Of a DNA stretch of 7,667 nucleotides, positions 1 through 5,315 are shown one piece after another. Where the stretch lies: the NCBI GenBank assembly GCA_028872975.1, contig JAGWNV010000119.1, forward strand, positions 1-7,667, in the 5' to 3' direction. How positions within the stretch are numbered: the stretch's first letter is position 1; the number at the start of each line of letters is the position of its first letter. Source of the DNA: Acidobacteriota bacterium (GTDB lineage Bacteria > Actinomycetota > Acidimicrobiia > Acidimicrobiales > UBA8190). The notes beneath the pieces are model-generated. The model saw nothing but the letters and a program-made list of their open reading frames with translations. It was not told the origin of the DNA and searched no databases. Made by a program: the position numbers and the translations under genes.

Positions 1-336
1 CGAGAAGGCCGCCGCGGCGGAGCCGCAGGCGAAGACGACCAGGCCGGTGGCGAAGACCCGCCGCCTCCCCACCCGGTCCCCGATGCTCCCGGCCACGAGG
101 AGGAGCCCGGCGAAGACCACTGCGTAGGCGTCGGTGATCCACTGCAACTGGCTGGACGAGGCGCGCAGGTCCCGGGCCAGGACCGGGAGCGCCACGTTCA
201 AGATGGTGTTGTCGAGACTCACGATGAGGAGGCTCACGCACAGCACCCCGAGCACCGCCCACCGCCGGTGCGCGCCCCCGCCCTCGACGAGACGAGTGCC
301 GGCCACCGGGTGGAGGACGTGGCCGGCGACCGACAT
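1..336 (-). CDS. MFS transporter, DHA2 (EmrB/QacA) type, N-terminal part, cut by window edge
   Basis: Inner-membrane secondary transporter, most likely a proton-coupled exporter of the 14-helix drug:H+ antiporter group; the substrate cannot be read from this part. The first 112 residues are present and the frame runs off the window. After a polar N-terminus of about 25 residues, TM1 (about 27-51) carries the DHA2-typical SLDNTILNVALPVL, with Asp42 inside the membrane. The stretch QLQWITDAYAVVFAGLLLVAG (in part) is the usual TM2 region, followed by MFS motif A, GSIGDRVGRRRVF (about 83-95), in the TM2-TM3 loop. The ATG at 336 lies 2 nt after the pncB stop, so it is almost certainly co-transcribed with pncB. 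No strong Shine-Dalgarno is seen; AGGCGG upstream is weak. The family call is firm. Export of drugs versus a nicotinate-related compound is open. Confidence 0.88.
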   Translation of the reverse strand, partial: MSVAGHVLHPVAGTRLVEGGGAHRRWAVLGVLCVSLLIVSLDNTILNVALPVLARDLRASSSQLQWITDAYAVVFAGLLLVAGSIGDRVGRRRVFATGLVVFACGSAAAAFS

Positions 337-338
337 CG

Positions 339-1679
339 TCAGTCGCCGCCTGCCTGCTGGTGGCGGGCCCGGACCTCTGCCGTCAGGTCTTCCAGGGCCG
401 CGCTGCGCGCCGGCGCGGGCGCCTCGGGGTCCTCGAGCCGCCCGGCGGCGGAGGGGAGCTCGGCGACATCCCGGACGAAGCGGTCCCGGGCGCTCCGCAC
501 CGCCTGGGCCGCCGTCGGCGGGGCGGCGAGGCGTCGGCCGCCGGTCATGACCGGTGACAGCAGGGCCTCGGCCCCCGGCGGGACCTCCTCCTGGCGCAAC
601 CCGATGCAGTCGTCGAGGCCGGGACGGCGAAAGACCTGCTTCGCCCCCGGAGCGGTCTCCTTGCCGGTCGAGAGCTTCATCACGGGCCTGCCGTCGTAGG
701 CGACGAGCTTGTAGACGCTGTCCAGGTAGGGAGCGTCGGCCGAGACCCCGAGCCGCGTGCCCACCCCGGCGGCGTCGACGGGGGCGCCGGCGGTGACGAG
801 GGCCGCCAGGTCGCCCTCGTCGAGCCCGCCCGAGACGAAGATCCGCACCTCGGTCAGGCCGGCCTGGTCGAGCAGGGCCCGGGCCTCCCGTGACACGGCC
901 ACGAGGTCCCCGCTGTCGATGCGGATCCCGGCCCGGCGCCCGAGGCCGAGCTCGCCGATGACCCGGACGGCGCGCCGGACCCCGGTGGCGGTGTCGTAGG
1001 TGTCGACGAGGAAGATGGCCCGCTCGGGCAGGTCCGAGGCGAAGGCCCGGAAGGCGTCGAGCTCGGAGGGGAAGGACTCGACGTAGCTGTGGGCCATGGT
1101 GCCGCTCGCCCGGAGCCCGAAGCGCCGCGCCGCCTCCACGTTGCTGGTGCCGGCGAACCCGGCGATGGCGGCGCCCCGGGCCGCCGCCATGGCGGCGTCG
1201 ACGCCGTGGGTGCGTCGGAAGCCGAACTCGACGAGCTCCATCGCCTCCCCGGCGGCGAGCCGGCACCGGGCCGCCTTGGAGGCGAGAGCCGTCTGGAAGG
1301 TGACCTGGTTGAGGAGGAAGGTCTCGGCCAGCTGGGCCTCGGGCAGGGGGGCGGTCAACTCGAGCAAGGGCTCGCCGGCGAAGACGACCCGGCCCTCTGG
1401 GATTGCCCAGAGCTCACCGGTGAACCTGAGCCCGGCCAGGGCCTCGAGGTCCCGCTCCTCGAACCCGAGGCCGGCCAGGTACCCGAGGTCCCCCTCGTCG
1501 AAGCCGAAGCCCTCCAGCCACTCGACGCAGTCCTCGATCCCGGCCGCCACCAGGAATCCCCGCCGGGGTGGCAGGCGGCGGACGAAGAGGCTGAAGGTCG
1601 CCGGCGCCGTCATGCCCCGGCGCAGGTAGCTGGCGGCCATGTTGAGCTCGTAGAAGTCGGTGCACAGGGCGCGTCCCAT
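339..1679 (-). CDS. pncB: Nicotinate phosphoribosyltransferase (NAD salvage)
   Basis: Cytosolic enzyme (EC 6.3.4.21) of the Preiss-Handler pathway. It makes nicotinate mononucleotide from nicotinate and PRPP, with ATP hydrolysis. The predicted protein has 446 residues, normal for the family. Visible family blocks are the N-terminal LCTDFYELNMAASYL (5-19), EFGFRRTHGVDAAM (151-164), FAGTSNVEAARRFG (175-188), and GTMAHSYVESF (193-203), whose His197 sits where the phosphorylated catalytic histidine lies. Further blocks are RIDSGDLVAVSREAR (253-267), the phosphate-binding FVSGGLDEGDLAAL (281-294), GVGTRLGVSADAP (305-317), and VYKLVAYDGRPVMKLSTGK (322-340). The ATG at 1679 is chosen because the TDFYEL block begins directly after it. 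The frame is open for 90 more codons upstream, but that part is arginine/proline-rich without family similarity and crosses the divergent small gene. There is no clear Shine-Dalgarno. CAAGCT ending 6 nt before the ATG could be a -10 for a leaderless mRNA (weak). Confidence 0.96.
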   Translation of the reverse strand: MGRALCTDFYELNMAASYLRRGMTAPATFSLFVRRLPPRRGFLVAAGIEDCVEWLEGFGFDEGDLGYLAGLGFEERDLEALAGLRFTGELWAIPEGRVVFAGEPLLELTAPLPEAQLAETFLLNQVTFQTALASKAARCRLAAGEAMELVEFGFRRTHGVDAAMAAARGAAIAGFAGTSNVEAARRFGLRASGTMAHSYVESFPSELDAFRAFASDLPERAIFLVDTYDTATGVRRAVRVIGELGLGRRAGIRIDSGDLVAVSREARALLDQAGLTEVRIFVSGGLDEGDLAALVTAGAPVDAAGVGTRLGVSADAPYLDSVYKLVAYDGRPVMKLSTGKETAPGAKQVFRRPGLDDCIGLRQEEVPPGAEALLSPVMTGGRRLAAPPTAAQAVRSARDRFVRDVAELPSAAGRLEDPEAPAPARSAALEDLTAEVRARHQQAGGD

Positions 1680-1695
1680 CGGGCCAGCTTGCCGG

Positions 1696-1709
1696 GGGCC
1701 CTTGTGCCC
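1696..1709. promoter_or_regulatory. Possible DevR/DosR-like half-palindrome between pncB and the CxxC gene
   Basis: GGGCCCTTGTGCCC lies in the 65-nt divergent gap. It has the GGG-N8-CCC frame of DevR/DosR boxes and matches GGGACTTTGGTCCC at 10 of 14 positions. ATGCTCGG follows at 1734-1741. If cATGCT (1733-1738) is a -10, transcription would start at about 1745, the ATG of the small gene, and the element would be centred near -42. It is too close to the pncB start to act as a standard activator site in that direction. In GC-rich DNA such matches occur by chance, so this is weak by itself. Its equal spacing to the element at 4703-4716 raises interest. Confidence 0.25.
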
Positions 1710-1744
1710 TGTCGACGCCGGGCCCGGGCGGCCATGCTCGGAAC

Positions 1745-1936
1745 ATGAAGAGGATGCAACCGGGTTTCTGCCAGCGCTGCGGGACCGACGAGCACGTGCA
1801 CGAGGGACTGTGCCGTCGGTGCCGGAAGGTCCTCCTGGCCGAGGGCACACCGGTGCGGGAGGCCCGGCGCCGTCCGCCACGGGCGGCCCAGACCGAGCCG
1901 CTCCACAATCCGCCCTGGCGCCGGCGCGGCGCCTGA
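1745..1936 (+). CDS. Small protein with two CxxC pairs, probable zinc-binding knuckle
   Basis: A 63-residue basic protein of unrecognised function. Cys9, Cys12, Cys23 and Cys26 form CX2C-X10-CX2C (FCQRCG...LCRRC), as in small zinc ribbons, so one Zn2+ ion could be held by four cysteines. The rest is arginine- and proline-rich (REARRRPPRAA ... WRRRGA) and probably disordered, which could allow nucleic-acid contact. About 55 of 63 codons end in G or C, in line with real coding in this genome. It is divergent from pncB and has no clear Shine-Dalgarno; AAGAGG lies directly before an in-frame ATG at 1754, which would give a protein 3 residues shorter. A leaderless start at 1745 is possible. The cysteine spacing is the main reason for calling it real. 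The alternative is a fortuitous frame in GC-rich DNA. Confidence 0.6.
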   Translation: MKRMQPGFCQRCGTDEHVHEGLCRRCRKVLLAEGTPVREARRRPPRAAQTEPLHNPPWRRRGA

Positions 1937-1959
1937 GACCGCCGCGCACGGGTGCGGTC
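1937..1959. terminator. Hairpin between two convergent genes, possible bidirectional terminator
   Basis: Perfect 6-bp inverted repeat GACCGC (1937-1942) and GCGGTC (1954-1959) with an 11-nt GC-rich loop, in which CGCA/TGCG could pair further as a competing hairpin. It fills the whole gap between the stop of the CxxC gene (1934-1936) and the stop of the minus-strand 80-residue gene (1958-1960), and its right arm overlaps that second stop. No T-tract follows on either strand, so it is not a classic intrinsic terminator, though GC-rich actinobacteria often lack the T-tract. The position between convergent genes is the main support. Confidence 0.4.
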
Positions 1960-2200
1960 AGTCGCCGGGGCGGGCGAGTTCGCGCTCGAGGGCCTCGCCG
2001 GTGTCGGTGGCGGCCACGGGAACGGCACGCAGCTCCCGGAGGTGCGAGGAGACGTCTGCCAGGAGGCGGCGCCGCTCGACGAGGTCGACCCGGTAGAGGG
2101 CGTTGTCGGTGGCGGCGATCTCGTGGCTCAGCTCCCGGAGCCCGTGCTCGAGGAGGAGGTGGAGCTCCTCCGCCTGTGCGTCGTTCAAGGCCAGGTTCAT
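1958..2200 (-). CDS. Small helical protein of unknown function, coupled to ppsA
   Basis: An 80-residue acidic protein, predicted almost entirely helical. It opens with MNLALNDAQAEELHLLLEHG, followed by LRELSHEIAATDN and then a charged helix, VDLVERRRLLADVSSHLREL. It resembles the short actinobacterial hypothetical proteins in which a helix with leucine repeats is followed by a motif like LxxEIxxTDN and a second helix ending in an LL...L pattern; no biochemical function is known to me for that type. The ATG at 2200 overlaps the ppsA stop as ATGA, and GGAGAGGAG lies 5 nt upstream, so the start is well supported. Co-translation with ppsA suggests a role tied to PEP synthase or to the same growth condition, which is inference. 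No membrane segment or cysteine is seen. Confidence 0.82.
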   Translation of the reverse strand: MNLALNDAQAEELHLLLEHGLRELSHEIAATDNALYRVDLVERRRLLADVSSHLRELRAVPVAATDTGEALERELARPGD

Positions 2201-4623
2201 GGCGTCTCCTCTCCGTCGGCGGGCCGTCGCGGCTCGATCCCGAGCGCCGCCTCCACCTCGAGGATCTTCCGGGTGGTGGCGAGGACGGTGTCGGGGTTCA
2301 GGCTCATGGAGTCGATCCCGATGCGCACCAGGTACTCCGCCATGTCGGGGTAGTCGGAGGGCGCCTGGCCGCAGAGCCCGGAGTGGATGCCGTTGCGCCG
2401 GCACCCCTCCACCGCCAACCGGATCATCTCCTTCACGCCGTCGTCGCGTTCGTCGTAGTCGAAGGCCACGAGCTCGCTGTCCCGGTCGACGCCCAGGGTC
2501 AGCTGGGTGAGGTCGTTCGACCCGATGGAGAACCCGTCGAAAAGCGCCGCGAAGCGGTCGACGAGGACCACGTTATTGGGGATCTCGCACATGGCGTACA
2601 CCTCGAGCCCGTCCTCGCCGCGGCGCAGGCCGAGCTCGGCCATGCGGGCCAGGACGGCCTCGGCCTCCTCGACGCGGCGGACGAAGGGCAGCATGAGCAC
2701 GACGTTGGCGAGCCCCATCTCCTCCCGCACCCGCTTCATGGCCCGGCACTCGAGGGCGAACCCCTCGGCGTAGGCCGGGTGCGCGTACCGGGAGGCGCCC
2801 CGGAAGCCGAGCATGGGGTTGTCCTCGCGCGGTTCGAAGTCTGCACCTCCGAGGAGGCTGGCGTACTCGTTGGTCTTGAAGTCCGACATACGGACGACCA
2901 CCGGCTTCGGCCAGAACGCCGCCGCGATCGTCCCGATGCCCTCCGAGAGCCGCTCGACGAAGTAGTGCTCGCCGTCGGGCCAGCCACGGGTGAGCCGGGA
3001 CAGGGCGCGGCGGGTCTCGGGATCAGCGACCTTCTCGGGGTGGAGCAGGGCCATGGGGTGGGCCTTGATCGACTCGCTCACGATGAACTCCATGCGAGCC
3101 AGCCCCACGCCGTCGTTGGGGAGGAACGAGGTGGCGAAGGCGAGGTCCGGGTTCCCCAGGTTGACCATCACCTTGGTGGCCGGACGGCCGACGTCCTCAC
3201 CGGCGGTCCGCTCGACCCGGAAGGGCCGGCTGCCCAGGTACACCCGGCCCGTCTCCCCCTCGGCGCAGGAGACCGTCACCGTGTCCCCCACCGGCACCCG
3301 GGTGGTGGCGTCCCCGGTGCCGACCACGGCCGGGATGCCGAGCTCGCGGGCCACGATGGCGGCGTGGCAGGTCCGGCCCCCGCGGTTGGTCACGATGGCG
3401 GCGGCCGTCTTCATGACCGGCTCCCAGTCGGGAGTGGTGGTGTCGGCCACGAGGACCTCGCCGGCGCGGAAGCTCCCGAGCTCGGCGGCGCTGTCGATCC
3501 GGCGTGCCTCGCCGGCCGCCACCTTCTCCCCCACGGCCCGGCCCTCGGCCACGACGGTGCCGCCGGGCTCGACGACGTAGCGCTCGGCGACGGCCGTGGC
3601 CCGCTGGGCGCCGCTCGTCTCGGGCCGGGCCTGGACCAGGTAGAGGAGCCCGTCCACGCCGTCCTTGGCCCACTCCATGTCCATGGGCCGGCCGTAGTGG
3701 TCCTCGATGACGAGGGCGTAGCCGACCAACTCGAGGACCTCTGCGTCGGTCAGGCAGAACCGGGCCCGCTCGGCCTTGGGGGTGGGGACGTTGCGGGTGG
3801 TGTGCTTCGTCTCGCCCTCGACGAAGACCATCTTCACCGCCTTGTCCCCGAGGAGCCGTCGCAGCACGGCCCGGTGGCCGTCCCGGTAGGTGGGTTTGTG
3901 GACCAGGTACTCGTCGGGGTCGACGGCCCCCTGCACGACGTTCTCGCCGAGGCCGTAGGAGCCGGTCACGAGCACCACGTCGCGAAAGCCCGTCTCGGGG
4001 TCGAGCGAGAACATGACGCCCGAGGAGGCGAGGTCGGAGCGGACCATCTTCATGATCCCCACGCTCAGGCCCACCTTGAAGTGGTCGAACCCCTGGTCCA
4101 CCCGGTAGTGGATGGCCCTGTCGAGGAAGAGGCTGGCGAAGCACCGCCGGCAGGCGTCGAGGAGGTGGGCCTCGCCCTTGATGTTGAGGTACGTCTCGTG
4201 CTGGCCGGCGAAGCTGGCGTTGGGGAGGTCCTCGGCCGTGGCCGAGGAGCGGACGGCCAGGCTCACGTCCTCGCCGTACTCGGCCTGGAGGGCCCGGTAC
4301 CCGGACAGGACGTCCACGACGAGGTCGTCGGGCAGCCCGGCGCCGTAGACGATCTCGCGGGCCCGCCGACCCCGCCGGGACAGGTCGGCGACGTCGTCCA
4401 CGACCAGCCCGTCGAGGGCGTCGTGCAGGGGCTCCCAGGCCTTGGCCTCGTCGAGTACGTGCCGGTAGGCCTCGGCGGTGACGGCGAACCCGTCGGGCAC
4501 CCGCACGCCCCGTCCCGCCAGCGCGCCCACCATCTCCCCGAGCGAGGCGTTCTTGCCACCCACCACCGGGACGTCGGCCATGCCGACCTCGGCGAAGGTC
4601 CTGGTGAAGCGGTTGCTGCGCAT
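2197..4623 (-). CDS. ppsA: Phosphoenolpyruvate synthase (pyruvate, water dikinase)
   Basis: Cytosolic gluconeogenic enzyme (EC 2.7.9.2): pyruvate + ATP + H2O give PEP + AMP + phosphate. The 808 residues match the usual size of about 800. The N-terminal ATP-binding domain has GGKNASLGEM (22-31), AVRSSATAEDLPNASFAGQH (123-142) and MFSLDPETGF (204-213). The mobile phosphohistidine domain has TNRGGRTCHAAIVARELG (412-429) with catalytic His420; the adjacent Thr418 corresponds to the threonine that the regulatory kinase/phosphorylase PSRP modifies in Escherichia coli. The C-terminal TIM-barrel PEP/pyruvate domain has VVVRMSDFKTNEY (575-587), GFSIGSNDLTQLTLGVDRDS (697-716) and GLCGQAPSDYPD (749-760) with the active-site Cys751. 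GGKNASLGEM and the size argue for PEP synthase rather than pyruvate phosphate dikinase. The ATG at 4623 has GGAGG 4 nt upstream. The gene overlaps the 80-residue gene at its 3' end and faces a divergent gene across 182 nt. Confidence 0.97.
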   Translation of the reverse strand: MRSNRFTRTFAEVGMADVPVVGGKNASLGEMVGALAGRGVRVPDGFAVTAEAYRHVLDEAKAWEPLHDALDGLVVDDVADLSRRGRRAREIVYGAGLPDDLVVDVLSGYRALQAEYGEDVSLAVRSSATAEDLPNASFAGQHETYLNIKGEAHLLDACRRCFASLFLDRAIHYRVDQGFDHFKVGLSVGIMKMVRSDLASSGVMFSLDPETGFRDVVLVTGSYGLGENVVQGAVDPDEYLVHKPTYRDGHRAVLRRLLGDKAVKMVFVEGETKHTTRNVPTPKAERARFCLTDAEVLELVGYALVIEDHYGRPMDMEWAKDGVDGLLYLVQARPETSGAQRATAVAERYVVEPGGTVVAEGRAVGEKVAAGEARRIDSAAELGSFRAGEVLVADTTTPDWEPVMKTAAAIVTNRGGRTCHAAIVARELGIPAVVGTGDATTRVPVGDTVTVSCAEGETGRVYLGSRPFRVERTAGEDVGRPATKVMVNLGNPDLAFATSFLPNDGVGLARMEFIVSESIKAHPMALLHPEKVADPETRRALSRLTRGWPDGEHYFVERLSEGIGTIAAAFWPKPVVVRMSDFKTNEYASLLGGADFEPREDNPMLGFRGASRYAHPAYAEGFALECRAMKRVREEMGLANVVLMLPFVRRVEEAEAVLARMAELGLRRGEDGLEVYAMCEIPNNVVLVDRFAALFDGFSIGSNDLTQLTLGVDRDSELVAFDYDERDDGVKEMIRLAVEGCRRNGIHSGLCGQAPSDYPDMAEYLVRIGIDSMSLNPDTVLATTRKILEVEAALGIEPRRPADGEETP
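2206..2214 (-). promoter_or_regulatory. Ribosome binding site of the 80-residue gene, inside the ppsA end
   Basis: On the minus strand GGAGAGGAG lies 5 nt before the ATG at 2200, within the last codons of ppsA. It fixes the start of the downstream gene and supports translational coupling through the ATGA overlap. Confidence 0.75.
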
Positions 4624-4627
4624 GGTG

Positions 4628-4632
4628 CCTCC
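4628..4632 (-). promoter_or_regulatory. Ribosome binding site of ppsA
   Basis: Minus-strand GGAGG, 4 nt before the ATG at 4623. It decides this start over the 56 open codons further upstream. Confidence 0.8.
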
Positions 4633-4666
4633 ATCCCGGGCCGCCGCGGCGTGAAGGCCGGCGGCA

Positions 4667-4672
4667 TGTATC
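4667..4672 (-). promoter_or_regulatory. Possible -10 element for ppsA
   Basis: Minus-strand GATACA in the context TCGATACATG is the most AT-rich patch on the ppsA side of the intergenic region. It would place the transcription start near 4660 and give a leader of about 37 nt. The palindrome at 4701-4718 would then be centred near -50. No convincing -35 is visible, which would fit an activator-dependent promoter. Call rests on composition and spacing only. Confidence 0.3.
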
Positions 4673-4700
4673 GAGGCTCGCCCCCCGCCCCCAGGGGCAC

Positions 4701-4718
4701 TAGGGGCCAAATCCCCTA
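4701..4718. promoter_or_regulatory. Palindromic operator between ppsA and the divergent gene, DevR/DosR-box-like
   Basis: Perfect inverted repeat TAGGGG-CCAAAT-CCCCTA. The inner 14 nt, GGGGCCAAATCCCC (4703-4716), match GGGACCAAAGTCCC, one strand of a DevR/DosR-type box, at 11 of 14 positions. DevR/DosR is the NarL-family response regulator that activates the hypoxia/nitric-oxide regulon in mycobacteria and has counterparts in streptomycetes. A direct copy of AGGGGC lies 9 nt to the left (4693-4698), and a second palindrome lies to the right. The site is placed to control ppsA and the 161-residue gene together. The symmetry is seen directly. The assignment to DevR is inference, and another dimeric regulator could own the site. 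Confidence 0.5.
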
Positions 4719-4720
4719 CA

Positions 4721-4734
4721 CGGGTCCCGACCCG
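4721..4734. repeat. Second short palindrome in the ppsA divergent region
   Basis: Inverted repeat CGGGTC-CC-GACCCG, centred 18 bp from the centre of the 4701-4718 palindrome. It may be a secondary binding site for the same regulator, since DevR/DosR promoters often carry paired boxes roughly 20 bp apart. It could also be chance in GC-rich sequence. Confidence 0.35.
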
Positions 4735-4794
4735 GCGCCGATGCTCGGGCCAGAGGTGGGAGCCGGCCCGACGCGAGAGCCGGCGCGACACGCC

Positions 4795-4801
4795 AAGGAG
4801 G
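4795..4801 (+). promoter_or_regulatory. Strong ribosome binding site of the 161-residue gene
   Basis: AAGGAGG, a near-perfect Shine-Dalgarno sequence, 4 nt before the ATG at 4806. It is the best on the plus strand here and argues that this gene is real and well translated. Confidence 0.85.
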
Positions 4802-4805
4802 ACCC

Positions 4806-5291
4806 ATGGCCAGGCGACCCGAGCAGCTCGGCAGGGACTACGCCCAGGGGTGGGGGCTTCTCGCCAACCTCCCCGGATGGTCGACCAGGCGCGCTCCTCG
4901 CGTGCTCGTGGAGGTGGGCGACGGCGCCGAGGCCTTCGCCCGCCTGCGCGTTCTCGAGGCGGCCGGATACCACGTGTCGTGGTGCCCCGGGCCCGACGGT
5001 CACCCGGCCCGGCGGTGTCCCCTCGTGACCGAGGGGAACTGCCCGCTCGTCGACGCCGCCGACGTCGTGGTGACGGCGCTCCGCCTGCACCAGGCCTCCA
5101 CCCGCGACGTCCTCGACGCCATCGCCCGGGCCCGCCCCGAGCTCCCCGTGGTGGTGGAGGCCACGGCCCCGAGCGCCGCCCGGTGGGCCGACGCCGTGGG
5201 CGACCGGCCGGTCATCTGCGCCCCCACGTCGTCGACCGAGCTCGTGGCCGCCGTCGGCGAGGCGCTCCGGGAGGCGCCCGCCCTGCGCTGA
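4806..5291 (+). CDS. Unrecognised protein, receiver-like alternating fold with a cysteine cluster
   Basis: A soluble 161-residue protein that I cannot assign to a named family. After about 30 polar N-terminal residues, strand and helix patterns alternate: RVLVEVG (32-38), helix AEAFARLRVLEAAG (41-54), YHVSWC (55-60), DVVVTAL (86-92), helix, LPVVVEATA (113-121), RPVICAP (134-140), and a last helix, STELVAAVGEAL (143-154). This order is like a CheY-type receiver. However, the acidic pair after strand 1 is absent, Thr90 stands where the phosphorylated Asp would be, and the conserved Lys before Pro140 is Ala139. A loop carries Cys60, Cys71 and Cys79 within CPGP, CPLV and CPLV, and Cys138 lies in the last strand; they could hold a metal or sense redox state. 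The start is fixed by AAGGAGG. It is divergent from ppsA and shares the palindromic region, which suggests co-regulation. The receiver comparison is inference from pattern only. Confidence 0.82.
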   Translation: MARRPEQLGRDYAQGWGLLANLPGWSTRRAPRVLVEVGDGAEAFARLRVLEAAGYHVSWCPGPDGHPARRCPLVTEGNCPLVDAADVVVTALRLHQASTRDVLDAIARARPELPVVVEATAPSAARWADAVGDRPVICAPTSSTELVAAVGEALREAPALR

Positions 5292-5300
5292 GCGAGCCGG

Positions 5301-5306
5301 TAGCGT
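5301..5306 (+). promoter_or_regulatory. Possible -10 element for a leaderless ABC operon transcript
   Basis: TAGCGT fits the TAnnnT form of actinobacterial -10 elements and ends 9 nt before the GTG at 5316. The GTG has no Shine-Dalgarno upstream, so transcription starting at or near it would give a leaderless mRNA. It sits in the 24-nt gap after the 161-residue gene; read-through from that gene is the alternative. Confidence 0.4.
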
Positions 5307-5315
5307 GGTTCGGCT

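Noticed and set aside
1718..1727. Palindrome CCGGGCCCGG between pncB and the CxxC gene
   Set aside because: Short and made only of G and C; such runs are expected often in DNA of this composition.
1089..1748. Plus-strand frames opposite pncB
   Set aside because: Antisense shadows of a clearly identified enzyme, with no ribosome site and no domain.
1680..1949. Upstream extension of pncB by 90 codons
   Set aside because: Arg/Pro/Gly-rich with no similarity to the enzyme. It overlaps the divergent small gene, and the conserved N-terminal block starts right after the ATG at 1679.
3197..4144. Minus-strand frame of 315 codons inside ppsA
   Set aside because: A second frame on the same strand as ppsA, Arg/Gly/Pro-rich, with no ribosome site or family features.
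4624..4791. Upstream extension of ppsA by 56 codons
   Set aside because: It runs through the palindromic regulatory region. The strong GGAGG before the ATG at 4623 and the family N-terminus both support the shorter form.
1660..5028. Very long plus-strand open frame (over 1100 codons) opposite ppsA
   Set aside because: It is antisense to the clear PEP synthase gene and exists because stop codons are rare in GC-rich DNA. The translation is a low-complexity mix of Gly, Val, His, Asp and Glu with no recognisable domain.
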